From JAPOUP01 sp965203605 (GTDB lineage Bacteria; Pseudomonadota; Alphaproteobacteria; Rhodobacterales; Rhodobacteraceae), in the NCBI GenBank assembly GCA_965203605.1, contig OZ241902.1:868001-932000 (forward strand): a DNA stretch of 64,000 bases, in the 5' to 3' direction. The notes below the pieces were generated by a model. It did no database searches, was not told the DNA's origin, and worked only from the letters and a program-made list of their open reading frames with translations. Below are positions 55,382 to 64,000 of the stretch, piece by piece. The first letter of the stretch is position 1. The number at the start of each line of letters is the position of its first letter. The position numbers were made by a program, and so were the translations under genes.

Positions 55382-56886
55382 GAGCCTCTTGCACAATTAC
55401 TGCGGTTCGGGCAGCCGCGGCAAGCCTTTCGGTTCCGCCAGGGTCGCGGCACCGGATCCGACGGGTGCCCGGGGCGTCTGCACGGGCCAGGGTGTGGCGG
55501 AATGCCGCAGTTGGTGGCCCGACGGGCGCCGTCCGCGCATGGCTGGCCGCGCCGTCCCCTCCGGGGCGGCGTCCGTGGCGGACGGATCTGCCGGAACGGA
55601 CGGTGTCAGATGGTGAGCCGCATCAGCTGTTCCACCGTCAGGGCCAGCACGCCGAAGAACAGGTGGCAGGCCACCTTGGCGTGCCCACGGACGCGGACGT
55701 GCCGGGCACCGTAGGAGTCCTTCAGCGCCGGGTTCACCCGCTCGACGCTGGAGCGCTGCCGGTAACGGACGCGGTCGTGGCGTATGTGGCCCGCTTTCCG
55801 CTGCGCCAGCGCCTCTTTCCTGAGGCGCTCCTTCAGCGCCGCGTCGCGTCGCGGGTTGGTGTCGGTGATCGCCACGCGCCCCGTCAGGTAGGCGTGGAAC
55901 CCGATCTCCAGCGAGTCGTAGGCCGCGTCCATGAGCTCGTAACAGTGGTCCACCCGCAGCGCCGTCATCCTCGAAAGAGGGATCGCGGCCTGGCTGTCGT
56001 GCAGCGACGCCGAGGTCAGGATGCAGCTGACGGGGACGTCCCCATCGGCCGCGTCGATATGCAGTTTGTACCCCCTCCAGCTCTCTTTGTACCCCTTGGC
56101 GTTGCGTTTCGTCCCGGTGTCGCAGGCTTTCGGCAACTCGGCGGCCATCTCCGCGGCGGTCATCCCGTCCCGCAGCTGCCGCTCCAGCCGGGTCGGCTCC
56201 CTCGGCACCTCCTCCCCCTTTTTCGGGCGTCCGCGCTTTCGCTTCGGCCGCTCCTGCGGCTTCGGCTTCGGCGCCGGCCTCTCCCGCCCGACGATCGCCG
56301 TGGAGTCCCTGGAGATGTGGCCCACGACCGAGCCGGCATACGCGGAGCGGACCAGCGCCTCGTGCATCCGCTCCGGCAGACGGGTCTCCGCGAACCAGGC
56401 GAAGGCGCGGGAGAACGTCGATTCACTGGGAACCTCCGACACGCGGGACCAGCCGCACAGGCGCCGCAGCGTCGGGTCGTACAGCAGCCGGTCGACCAGC
56501 ACCACCGTGGTCGGCATGTCCCACACCGCCTTCGCGACGAAGGCCCGCGCCAGCGCCCTGCGGTCGGCGGGCGGGTTGCCGACGCCCCGGTGGCTGTAGT
56601 GGACGTGCCTTTCCACCTCCACCAGGTCCAGGACGGCGATGAACCTGCCGTGCCTCACGCCCAGCGGGCCGACCTCCCCGGCGAGGGACGGGAAAAGTTC
56701 CCCTTGAAACCGCTGCCAGGCATCTGATATGGATGATCGCAGGGACATGGAGCCGTCTCCCCGTATGTTGTGGCTGTAACACCCGCTCCATACCAGAGGG
56801 ACGGCTCCATATCCAGGCCCCCGATCAGAAAAAAGCGCCCGTTTCCGAAAAAAAACCGCCTGATCGGGGAGTTCTGCAAGAGGCTC
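55382..56886 (-). mobile_element. Insertion sequence, copy 1 (1505 bp, inverted to copy 2)
   Basis: A complete element: 12-bp terminal repeats GAGCCTCTTGCA, one transposase gene, and a 4-bp target duplication GGTA (55378-55381 and 56887-56890). It lies between the M48 protease gene and the broken P450 gene and does not interrupt a recognisable gene. It differs from copy 2 in at least two bases near 55730-55750, giving Pro for Ser in the transposase. Confidence 0.95.
55606..56748 (-). CDS. Transposase of insertion sequence copy 1
   Basis: A 380-residue DDE transposase of the IS4/IS5 superfamily. N-terminal segment SLRSSISDAWQRFQGELFPS, a helical DNA-binding part with LCGWSRVSEVPSESTFSRAF, first catalytic Asp in VGHISRDSTAIVGRE, a basic proline/lysine-rich insertion (KPKPQERPKRKRGRPKKGEE), second Asp in ELMDAAYDS, and Glu in RSSVERVNPALKDSYGARH. 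The start at 56748 (ATG) follows an A+T-rich leader within the IS. Copy 1 has Pro where copy 2 has Ser beside the catalytic Glu; whether this affects activity is unknown. Confidence 0.93.
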   Translation of the reverse strand: MSLRSSISDAWQRFQGELFPSLAGEVGPLGVRHGRFIAVLDLVEVERHVHYSHRGVGNPPADRRALARAFVAKAVWDMPTTVVLVDRLLYDPTLRRLCGWSRVSEVPSESTFSRAFAWFAETRLPERMHEALVRSAYAGSVVGHISRDSTAIVGRERPAPKPKPQERPKRKRGRPKKGEEVPREPTRLERQLRDGMTAAEMAAELPKACDTGTKRNAKGYKESWRGYKLHIDAADGDVPVSCILTSASLHDSQAAIPLSRMTALRVDHCYELMDAAYDSLEIGFHAYLTGRVAITDTNPRRDAALKERLRKEALAQRKAGHIRHDRVRYRQRSSVERVNPALKDSYGARHVRVRGHAKVACHLFFGVLALTVEQLMRLTI

Positions 56887-57217
56887 GGTAGCCTGACGTG
56901 GCCAAATCAGCAAACCGCTCCCGACCTACCCGCGTCTGCTCCGGACCAGGAGGAGAATTCGGTTGGGATGTCGCCAATTTGACCAGAGATGGCGAATTCC
57001 TCGAACTTGACCCACTGGCGGTCAGGGATCAGATCAATAGACATTGCGCAGATTGGTACGAACAGTTCGCCAGCCAAGGTGTGGAACTTCAGTATTTAAT
57101 TATAATTTTTTACAACAGACTATGGAAAGAAATTGAGAAATCAATGCAAGTTTGCAGATCGTGGTGAAGCTGGCGGAAGCCGCAGCAATGGACGGGCTTG
57201 GTCGCTTCGGAATCCGA
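56887..57217. other. Stretch between IS copy 1 and the P450 gene
   Basis: 330 bp with no recognisable gene. The first four bases (GGTA) are the target duplication of IS copy 1. An A+T-rich patch lies near 57095-57145. Confidence 0.5.
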
Positions 57218-58291
57218 TCAATCCTGAGTCCACATCACTGGAACCTTGGTCGGTCCCCGGAATGCCCAACCGGCAAATGTCACCTCACCAGCCATCCGCA
57301 ATCCAGGGAAATGATCGAACAGCATCGGCAAGGCAACGTCCGCGATAAGTGCCCGGCTGGCGGCTGCTCCAGCGCAGAAATGGGGTCCCGCTCCGAAGGC
57401 AAGGCTCGGGGAAGTGTCACGGGTTATGTTGAAGTTGTCAGGTTCCGTGAATACTTCCTCGTCCCGGTTTCCGGATCCGAACATGAAAAAGACACGTGAG
57501 TTTCGTTCAAAGTCGATGCCATTGACGGTGTCGGCCCGTGCCACCCGTCGCGGTGACATGCCAATTGGAGAAATCCACCGCGCATATTCTTCAAAGGCAT
57601 CGCGCCAGCTGGCTCGACCCGCCCGAATGAGATCCAGCTGGTCAGGATGGGTCAATAGCGCCCAGGCTGTTCCCGCGATTGCGTCGCGTGGTTCGTTCTG
57701 ACCGCCGGAAATCGCGAGCTTTACATTGGCCCGAATGGCTTCCAACGGCAGCCTTGCCTGAAGCTGCACTGAAAGAAGTGATGGATCAGGCGCTTTCCCA
57801 ACTTCCGTCACTCGCTCATCGATGTGAGCGTCGATCAAGGCTGTGCAGTCGTTGCAGTGCGCCTCAATCCGTGGGTCGCCTGCGTAGTTCGCGATTCCGT
57901 CAATCATGCCTTGACTTACTTGATCGATTTCCTGCCAATCCATATTGCGAAGTCCAGTGATCACTCTCAATGCGTGACCCGAAACCGGCATCGCGAAATC
58001 AGCCACGAGATCACAGGAAGTTCCTGCCGCGAGGCCGTCGAGCACTTCTTCCGTGTGTTTGCGGAACTCATGAAGCCAATGATCTCGAACCGTGCGGGGA
58101 CTGAATGCCGGGAACGTGGCCCTGCGTTCGCTTGCGTGCTCCTCTCCGTCCTTACGCATCATGTTCTCGCCCATGAGGACGCTCATGAGTCCCTCTGGCT
58201 GGTAGCTGGAAAAGACATCAACGCGCTTCTCCTGCTCGAATATCGCGTTGCGTTTGGTGAAGAGCGTGGCACCAAGCTGCGGAACAGAACA
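57218..58291 (-). pseudogene. Cytochrome P450, C-terminal fragment (gene split by IS copy 2)
   Basis: Most of a soluble bacterial P450. The heme-ligand motif FGAGPHFCAGAAASRALI gives the FxxGxxxCxG signature, and EEYARWISPIGMSPRRVARA the ExxR helix region is near (EEYAR / R). The I helix reads AISGGQNEPRDAIAGTAWAL. It continues exactly from the fragment at 59797-59893 once the 1505-bp IS and one copy of AACA (58288-58291) are removed: 32 codons plus one base join in frame to give a 388-residue protein. As it stands, it lacks its start and its A-helix region, so it is inactive. Confidence 0.9.
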
Positions 58292-59796
58292 GAGCCTCTT
58301 GCAGAACTCCCCGATCAGGCGGTTTTTTTTCGGAAACGGGCGCTTTTTTCTGATCGGGGGCCTGGATATGGAGCCGTCCCTCTGGTATGGAGCGGGTGTT
58401 ACAGCCACAACATACGGGGAGACGGCTCCATGTCCCTGCGATCATCCATATCAGATGCCTGGCAGCGGTTTCAAGGGGAACTTTTCCCGTCCCTCGCCGG
58501 GGAGGTCGGCCCGCTGGGCGTGAGGCACGGCAGGTTCATCGCCGTCCTGGACCTGGTGGAGGTGGAAAGGCACGTCCACTACAGCCACCGGGGCGTCGGC
58601 AACCCGCCCGCCGACCGCAGGGCGCTGGCGCGGGCCTTCGTCGCGAAGGCGGTGTGGGACATGCCGACCACGGTGGTGCTGGTCGACCGGCTGCTGTACG
58701 ACCCGACGCTGCGGCGCCTGTGCGGCTGGTCCCGCGTGTCGGAGGTTCCCAGTGAATCGACGTTCTCCCGCGCCTTCGCCTGGTTCGCGGAGACCCGTCT
58801 GCCGGAGCGGATGCACGAGGCGCTGGTCCGCTCCGCGTATGCCGGCTCGGTCGTGGGCCACATCTCCAGGGACTCCACGGCGATCGTCGGGCGGGAGAGG
58901 CCGGCGCCGAAGCCGAAGCCGCAGGAGCGGCCGAAGCGAAAGCGCGGACGCCCGAAAAAGGGGGAGGAGGTGCCGAGGGAGCCGACCCGGCTGGAGCGGC
59001 AGCTGCGGGACGGGATGACCGCCGCGGAGATGGCCGCCGAGTTGCCGAAAGCCTGCGACACCGGGACGAAACGCAACGCCAAGGGGTACAAAGAGAGCTG
59101 GAGGGGGTACAAACTGCATATCGACGCGGCCGATGGGGACGTCCCCGTCAGCTGCATCCTGACCTCGGCGTCGCTGCACGACAGCCAGGCCGCGATCCCT
59201 CTTTCGAGGATGACGGCGCTGCGGGTGGACCACTGTTACGAGCTCATGGACGCGGCCTACGACTCGCTGGAGATCGGGTTCCACGCCTACCTGACGGGGC
59301 GCGTGGCGATCACCGACACCAACCCGCGACGCGACGCGGCGCTGAAGGAGCGCCTCAGGAAAGAGGCGCTGGCGCAGCGGAAAGCGGGCCACATACGCCA
59401 CGACCGCGTCCGTTACCGGCAGCGCTCCAGCGTCGAGCGGGTGAACTCGGCCCTGAAGGACTCCTACGGTGCCCGGCACGTCCGCGTCCGTGGGCACGCC
59501 AAGGTGGCCTGCCACCTGTTCTTCGGCGTGCTGGCCCTGACGGTGGAACAGCTGATGCGGCTCACCATCTGACACCGTCCGTTCCGGCAGATCCGTCCGC
59601 CACGGACGCCGCCCCGGAGGGGACGGCGCGGCCAGCCATGCGCGGACGGCGCCCGTCGGGCCACCAACTGCGGCATTCCGCCACACCCTGGCCCGTGCAG
59701 ACGCCCCGGGCACCCGTCGGATCCGGTGCCGCGACCCTGGCGGAACCGAAAGGCTTGCCGCGGCTGCCCGAACCGCAGTAATTGTGCAAGAGGCTC
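58292..59796 (+). mobile_element. Insertion sequence, copy 2 (1505 bp) inside a P450 gene
   Basis: Same element as copy 1 in opposite orientation, with terminal repeats GAGCCTCTTGCA and a target duplication AACA (58288-58291 and 59797-59800). It interrupts a P450 gene after its 32nd codon. The left end carries CCCCGATCAG (58309-58318) and its complement (58350-58359) flanking T8 and T6 runs, a structure in front of the transposase that may block incoming transcription. Confidence 0.96.
58430..59572 (+). CDS. Transposase of insertion sequence copy 2
   Basis: A 380-residue DDE transposase identical to that of copy 1 except for Ser (copy 2) versus Pro (copy 1) in VERVNSALKDSYG. Catalytic residues are as described for copy 1: Asp in ISRDSTAIV, Asp in MDAAYDS, Glu in SSVERVNSA. 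The ATG at 58430 lies after the 138-bp left end. The frame is open further upstream through the IS left end and into the P450 antisense, but this is not protein-like. Confidence 0.94.
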   Translation: MSLRSSISDAWQRFQGELFPSLAGEVGPLGVRHGRFIAVLDLVEVERHVHYSHRGVGNPPADRRALARAFVAKAVWDMPTTVVLVDRLLYDPTLRRLCGWSRVSEVPSESTFSRAFAWFAETRLPERMHEALVRSAYAGSVVGHISRDSTAIVGRERPAPKPKPQERPKRKRGRPKKGEEVPREPTRLERQLRDGMTAAEMAAELPKACDTGTKRNAKGYKESWRGYKLHIDAADGDVPVSCILTSASLHDSQAAIPLSRMTALRVDHCYELMDAAYDSLEIGFHAYLTGRVAITDTNPRRDAALKERLRKEALAQRKAGHIRHDRVRYRQRSSVERVNSALKDSYGARHVRVRGHAKVACHLFFGVLALTVEQLMRLTI

Positions 59797-59893
59797 AACA
59801 GATTGGCGTTTTCGAGCGCATTGCGGCAAGTGCCGGATAGGGGTCCGCATGGAATGTCTCGAGTTCAATGTCCACTACCGGAGCCTGGGCCAT
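59797..59893 (-). pseudogene. Cytochrome P450, N-terminal fragment (gene split by IS copy 2)
   Basis: Thirty-two codons and one base from the ATG at 59893: MAQAPVVDIELETFHADPYP, then LAAMRSKTPIC, the typical beginning of a soluble bacterial P450 (FHADPYPALAAMR). AGGA lies eight bases before the ATG. The rest of the gene is at 57218-58287, beyond the IS. Confidence 0.88.
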
Positions 59894-60846
59894 CGGGTAG
59901 TCCTGTTACAAGCCTTGTTGATCTTTGGTTCCATCCTGTCGGATTGGAATCGCGACCGCAATACTTGGCGTGCGAAGCCCTTTGCGAAACTCCTTGATGT
60001 GAAATTTTCCCGCGGCCGGGCGTTTTCCTTATGACCTGTCTGGAAGCGGAGTTGATCCGTTGGCGTAAGGAGAGTTACGGAGCCACGACGTCACTGGTTG
60101 GTGGTTTCACGTTGCTGAAGCCTCCTGAGTCGGACATTTGGCGCCGCTGCAATGGGATTCCTTTTCCATCCCATGCCGCCGGGAGACCGGAGAGATTGGC
60201 ACCATGGCCGAAAGGCACAGCAGGTTTGTGGCCTGTTTGGAATAAGCGCAGGTGGCGGATTTCCGGGCTGCGACGACACATATCGCCTGTTGGAGCGGAG
60301 TCCTTCACCGTCCACCATCGGACCAGGGCCGCCCGGTATCCTTCTTCTTGGCGACGCTGTCATCCGCCGACACGAGGTGGTTGCGACGAGACGGACCTTG
60401 AGATCGGGGCACTCGGCACCAATGGAGACTGGCCGTGAACCAACCAATACAAATTTCAACATCTGTGTGCTGTAGGAAGGATCTGGAATCTGGGTGAGAA
60501 CTGGCTGGTTGGAGATCACGCGGGCTGGAATTCGGCGTGGCAACGTCTGCTGGTAGCATACGGAAGGCGTGGTGCCGTTTCGGCCGCAATCCTTAGGCCG
60601 AATGGGTGGGTCTGGTTCGTCCCAATCTGCCATCTGGATCCGTCGATTCAGACAGTCATCACCCGCCTGAGGCTCGGAAACCGGGCTGGCCTGAGAGGGA
60701 GGCCGGAACATTGAATTGTTATTTGTCGCATTGCCACATGCTGTTATGATGGACGCCGGGCATAGCGACAGGGGATTGCTAAGGCAATCGCTTGCGACAT
60801 CATTGCCTGTCGTGACGTCCGGAATCACATCGGGAGGAAAAGTGAT
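59894..60846. other. Non-coding stretch before the AGCS symporter gene
   Basis: About 950 bp. The left end holds the P450 ribosome binding site and presumably its promoter; the right end holds the GGAGG of the symporter gene. Open frames between are low-complexity and unsupported. Confidence 0.5.
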
Positions 60847-62247
60847 ATGGACAGACTGAACGAGATCATTGGCGCTATCAACGCCTTCGCCTGGGGACCG
60901 CCGATGCTCGGCATGCTCGGTGTCACTGGAGTCCTGCTTACGCTCGGACTCGTGTTCATGCCTTGGAGAAAGGTCGGCTACGGATTCCGCCTCCTGTTCG
61001 ACAAAGACTCAGCCTCAGGTGAGGGCGAAGTCAAGCCGTTCAACGCCCTTATGACCGCATTGTCGGCGACCGTTGGCACGGGAAACATCGCCGGTGTCGC
61101 GACCGCGATCGCGCTGGGGGGTCCCGGTGCAATTTTCTATATGTGGGTGATCGCGCTTTTTGGAATGGCAACGAAATATGCGGAAGCCGTGTGTGCCGTG
61201 ACCTATCGCGAAGTCGACCAGAACGGGAAGTATGTTGGTGGACCGATGTACTATCTCCGGAACGGTGTCGGCGAATTCGCCCCGGAACTCGGAAAGTGGC
61301 TCGGCGTGGCATTTGCCATTTTCGGCGCCGTCGCTGCCTTTGGAATTGGCAATGCCGTGCAGGTCAACTCGATGGCGGCTGCGCTTGACAGCAGCTTTGG
61401 CGTTCCGTCATGGATTACCGGGGTGGTGGTGGCCGCCTTGGTTGGGATCGTTGTCATTGGCGGCATCCGAAGAATCGGCGAGGTTGCAGGTAAGCTGGTT
61501 CCCACCATGATCGTCCTCTATATCGGGGCGGCGCTCGTGATCCTGATCATAAATTTCACCGCAATCCCGGCGGCGATCGGCATGATATTCACGTATGCCT
61601 TCACACCGGCAGCGGCAGCTGGCGGATTTGCCGGTGCTGCAGTTGCGGCCGCGATCCGGTTCGGTGTTGCCCGGGGCGTGTTCTCGAATGAATCCGGGTT
61701 GGGCTCCGCGGCGATTGCCCATGCCGCGGCCCAGACGAACAGCCCTGTACGCCAAGGCATTATCGCAATGCTCGGGACCTTCATCGACACCATCGTGGTT
61801 TGCACCATGACCGCTCTGGTGATTCTGACATCGGGCGCGTGGATGATGTTCGGACCTGATGGTTCCGGACTTACCGGAGCGGTGCTGACGTCCACCAGTT
61901 TCCAGGAGTCAATTGCCGGGGGACAATATGTCGTTACGATCGCTTTGGCGGTCTTCGCGTTCACAACCATTCTCGGATGGTCCTATTACGGCGAGCGCTG
62001 CTGGCAATACCTGTTCAAGGAGCAGAGTGTCGTAATCTATCGGGTGTTGTGGGTTCTCGCCGCGTTGAGCTTCGCCAACGTCAAGGTTGACCTTGTCTGG
62101 AACCTTTCCGATACCCTGAACGGCTTGATGGCGGTGCCCAACCTGATCGGACTGCTCCTGCTTGCCCCAGTGGTGTTCAGGGTTACGCGGGAGTACTTTG
62201 AAAATGAAGGACGACCTATCGGAACCAGTTTGAAGGCATCGAGATAG
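60847..62247 (+). CDS. Sodium:alanine/glycine symporter (AGCS family)
   Basis: A 466-residue sodium-coupled amino acid importer with about 11 membrane helices. Characteristic segments: NALMTALSATVGTGNIAGVA, LGGPGAIFYMWVIALFGMAT, KYAEAVCAVTYREVD, FSNESGLGSAAIAHAAAQTN and TTILGWSYYGERCWQYLF. Length is typical. GGAGG lies seven bases before the ATG. Probably transports alanine or glycine. It stands alone. Confidence 0.95.
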   Translation: MDRLNEIIGAINAFAWGPPMLGMLGVTGVLLTLGLVFMPWRKVGYGFRLLFDKDSASGEGEVKPFNALMTALSATVGTGNIAGVATAIALGGPGAIFYMWVIALFGMATKYAEAVCAVTYREVDQNGKYVGGPMYYLRNGVGEFAPELGKWLGVAFAIFGAVAAFGIGNAVQVNSMAAALDSSFGVPSWITGVVVAALVGIVVIGGIRRIGEVAGKLVPTMIVLYIGAALVILIINFTAIPAAIGMIFTYAFTPAAAAGGFAGAAVAAAIRFGVARGVFSNESGLGSAAIAHAAAQTNSPVRQGIIAMLGTFIDTIVVCTMTALVILTSGAWMMFGPDGSGLTGAVLTSTSFQESIAGGQYVVTIALAVFAFTTILGWSYYGERCWQYLFKEQSVVIYRVLWVLAALSFANVKVDLVWNLSDTLNGLMAVPNLIGLLLLAPVVFRVTREYFENEGRPIGTSLKASR

Positions 62248-62288
62248 TTCGCTGCCCGAACCTGAACGACCACGCAAATGAGAGTGGT

Positions 62289-62314
62289 GTGCCCGCCGGG
62301 ACTCCGGCGGGCAC
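62289..62314 (+). terminator. Hairpin between the symporter and VWA genes
   Basis: GTGCCCGCCGG and CCGGCGGGCAC form a perfect 11-bp stem with a 4-base loop (GACT), 41 bases past the symporter stop and between two convergent genes. There is no U tract in either direction, so it is terminator-like and could act for both. Confidence 0.55.
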
Positions 62315-62462
62315 CTGACCGTCTGCGGCCGACCGCCGCCTGTTGCCTGCTGAAAGCCGCGGATTCCGTCTGGGACGAGCAGATTGAGCGGACAGACGGC
62401 GAAGAAAGGAATCCGTGTGACGCGAGGCATCCCACTCCTGCTTTTGGCAGTCGCCGTCAGGT

Positions 62463-63650
62463 TCAGTTTCCCAGCACCTTCATACCACGTTCAATACCTT
62501 CGATCGTCATGGGAACCATACGGTCACGACCCAGGATTTCCTGGATCATTCGGATTGACTGTGTATGGCTCCATGCCCGTTCGGCGATTGGATTGATCCA
62601 GAGAGTCGCTGGCCATTGGACGCGGGCACGTTCGAGCCAGACCTGTCCCGCTTCGGCGTTCCAGTGCTCGTTCGCTCCACCGGGGAAGGCGATTTCATAG
62701 GGACTCATCGATGCGTCGCCGACAAAGATGCATTTGTAATCCTGTCCGAAGGTGCGCAGCACTTCCCAGGTTGGCGTCCGTTCGCTCCAGCGTCTGCGGT
62801 TGTCCTGCCAGACGCTTTCGTAAAGACAGTTGTGATAATAGTAGTGACGTAGATGCTTGAACTCTGAGCGGGCCGCCGAGAACAGCTCCTCCACCATCCG
62901 CACGTGAGGGTCCATCGAACCGCCGACGTCAAGAAACAGAAGCACCTTTACCGCGTTTCGTCGTTCGGGTCTGGTCTGAACATCGAGGTAGCCGTTCTCC
63001 GCGGTGGCCCTGATCGTTCCGGGTAGATCCAGTTCGTCAGCAGCTCCGTCACGGGCCCACCGGCGAAGCCGCTTCAGCGCGACCTTTATGTTGCGTGTTC
63101 CGATTTCGATCCTATCGTCCAGATCCCGGAATTCGCGACGGTCCCAGACCTTGACGGCTCGTTGATGGCGGCTTTCTTTCTGACCAATTCTTATGCCTTC
63201 CGGGTTATATCCATATGCGCCGAAAGGGCTGGTGCCTGCGGTACCGATCCACTTGCTTCCACCTTGGTGGCGGCCCTCCTGTTCGCGCAGCCGCTCCCGC
63301 AACGTCTCCATCAGTTTGTCGAACCCGCCCAAGGCCCTGACCTCAGCTTTCTCCGCTTCACTCAGGTGCCGCTCCGCCAGCTTCTCAAGCCAGTCTCCTG
63401 GTAAGTCGACCGCAGCCATCAGTGATTCGGTGGGAATCTGTTCCAGCCCCCTGAACGCCTCGCTGAACGCACGGTCAAATCGATCAAGGTTGCGTTCGTC
63501 CTTCACCAATGCCGCACGTGCCAGAAAATAGAAGCGCTCAACGTCAAATGTGACGATCCCCCTCCCAATGGCCTCCAGAAAGGTCAGATACTCGCGAAGA
63601 CTGACCGAAATTCCGGCCTTCCGGAGACTCTGAAAGAAGGGCAGGAACAT
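62463..63650 (-). CDS. CoxE-like VWA-domain protein
   Basis: A 395-residue protein of the CoxE/VWA type. The N-terminal helical part (residues 1-200) is followed by a von Willebrand A domain with the metal site DVGGSMDPHV (DxGxS) and YYYHNCLYESVWQDN. A typical FGAYGYNPEGIRIGQ segment is in the middle. Related proteins work with MoxR-type ATPases in assembling metal enzymes, but no MoxR gene is in this window. Its ATG shares a base with the stop of the small membrane protein upstream. Confidence 0.85.
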   Translation of the reverse strand: MFLPFFQSLRKAGISVSLREYLTFLEAIGRGIVTFDVERFYFLARAALVKDERNLDRFDRAFSEAFRGLEQIPTESLMAAVDLPGDWLEKLAERHLSEAEKAEVRALGGFDKLMETLRERLREQEGRHQGGSKWIGTAGTSPFGAYGYNPEGIRIGQKESRHQRAVKVWDRREFRDLDDRIEIGTRNIKVALKRLRRWARDGAADELDLPGTIRATAENGYLDVQTRPERRNAVKVLLFLDVGGSMDPHVRMVEELFSAARSEFKHLRHYYYHNCLYESVWQDNRRRWSERTPTWEVLRTFGQDYKCIFVGDASMSPYEIAFPGGANEHWNAEAGQVWLERARVQWPATLWINPIAERAWSHTQSIRMIQEILGRDRMVPMTIEGIERGMKVLGN

Positions 63651-63817
63651 CAGCTATACGCACGCTCGATAACGATCGCCGCAAAAACAGCGAGCACTCC
63701 GAATGCCATCGCATATACGGCGGCATATTGTGCTATGTCCATTGCGTTTCCCTTTCGCCGCCTCGCTTGGATACCGCCGATAAGCGCCCCAACAGCAGCG
63801 GATGCCAGCACGATCAT
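63650..63817 (-). CDS. Small two-helix membrane protein
   Basis: A 55-residue protein: MIVLASAAVGALIGGIQARR as a first helix, then RKGNAMDIAQYAAVYAMAFG and VLAVFAAIVIERAYS as a second. It starts at the ATG at 63817 with GAGAGGA upstream and its TGA shares a base with the VWA start (TGATG), so the two are translated together. It resembles short membrane proteins found in front of CoxE-like genes in Rhodobacterales; no function is known. Confidence 0.7.
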   Translation of the reverse strand: MIVLASAAVGALIGGIQARRRKGNAMDIAQYAAVYAMAFGVLAVFAAIVIERAYS

Positions 63818-64000
63818 TAGTCAATCCTCTCCACTGCGGCGTTCGCCGGAAGTATGTCTTTGGATCGGTTTGCCATGACTGCACCTGCGGCAGGCGGTTC
63901 CAACCCGCTGTGTGCTGGATGCATATGAAATCCCGAGCAGCGTAGGCAGACATTCAGGACTTGTTTGGCGAATCACTTCTTGAATTGCGTTGCTGAATGG

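Noticed and set aside
55207..56727. 506-codon plus-strand frame across IS copy 1
   Set aside because: Antisense of the transposase; the same shadow appears in copy 2 on the opposite strand.
60091..60828. 245-codon minus-strand frame and an overlapping 107-codon plus-strand frame
   Set aside because: Low-complexity composition, no family pattern, no ribosome binding site.
1..64000. CRISPR arrays and complete prophages
   Set aside because: No regularly spaced repeats, cas genes or phage structural genes are visible in the window.

Overview
The window looks like a piece of an alphaproteobacterial chromosome, most likely Rhodobacterales-like. This is an inference from gene content: a B12-dependent ribonucleotide reductase (NrdJ), a DUF2852 protein, a Bpt-type aminoacyl-tRNA-protein transferase, a trpG-trpD-trpC-moaC-moeA operon with ppiD-trpE close by, several TRAP transporters, and high G+C throughout. 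Housekeeping blocks are intact, but the DNA between them is eroded: long non-coding stretches, transposase remnants, and at least eight broken genes. One P450 gene is split by an insertion sequence whose target duplication is still readable.

Layout. 1-7045: a peptide-type ABC transporter operon on the minus strand (binding protein, permease, a permease-ATPase fusion, second ATPase, GntR regulator) and a divergent DUF1028 gene, with two copies of a perfect-type palindrome in the shared promoter. 7046-8538: decayed DUF4338/IS4-type transposase. 8539-16529: moeA, moaC, trpC, trpD, trpG (all with 4-base overlaps), a small membrane protein, trpE and a PpiD-like chaperone. 16530-20238: 3.7 kb of decayed DNA with two further transposase remnants and the stump of a GntR regulator. 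20239-33182: a catabolic island on the plus strand with two transporters (TRAP DctPQM and a TAXI-type TRAP), two glutathione S-transferases, an aldehyde dehydrogenase, a short-chain dehydrogenase, a tandem OsmC-like protein, and broken cupin and sulfatase genes. 33183-37294: IS1595-type remnant, gpt, fabI, pdxH, a double cold-shock-domain protein, DUF192 and tRNA-Pro. 38494-42180: nrdJ. 42181-45159: eroded DNA with a broken AbiE (type IV) toxin-antitoxin pair. 45160-47887: ilvBN with a leader peptide and attenuator. 48082-55273: bpt, DUF2852, a YbaK-type deacylase, glpD, an RTX pseudogene and an M48 protease. 55382-59893: two inverted copies of a 1505-bp insertion sequence, the second inserted in a cytochrome P450 gene. 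60847-63817: an AGCS symporter, a CoxE-like VWA protein and a small membrane protein.

How the genes work together. The most interesting unit is the 20-33 kb island: two tripartite importers bring in one or more organic acids, and the enzymes (two GSTs of which one is LigF-like, ALDH, SDR, tandem OsmC) suggest glutathione-linked oxidation of an unknown, possibly lignin-derived aromatic, compound. Its local regulator has been reduced to an HTH fragment, while three copies of a putative operator remain. The ilvB leader shows a classic attenuation layout. The ABC operon probably feeds peptides or related compounds and is probably controlled by its own GntR protein.
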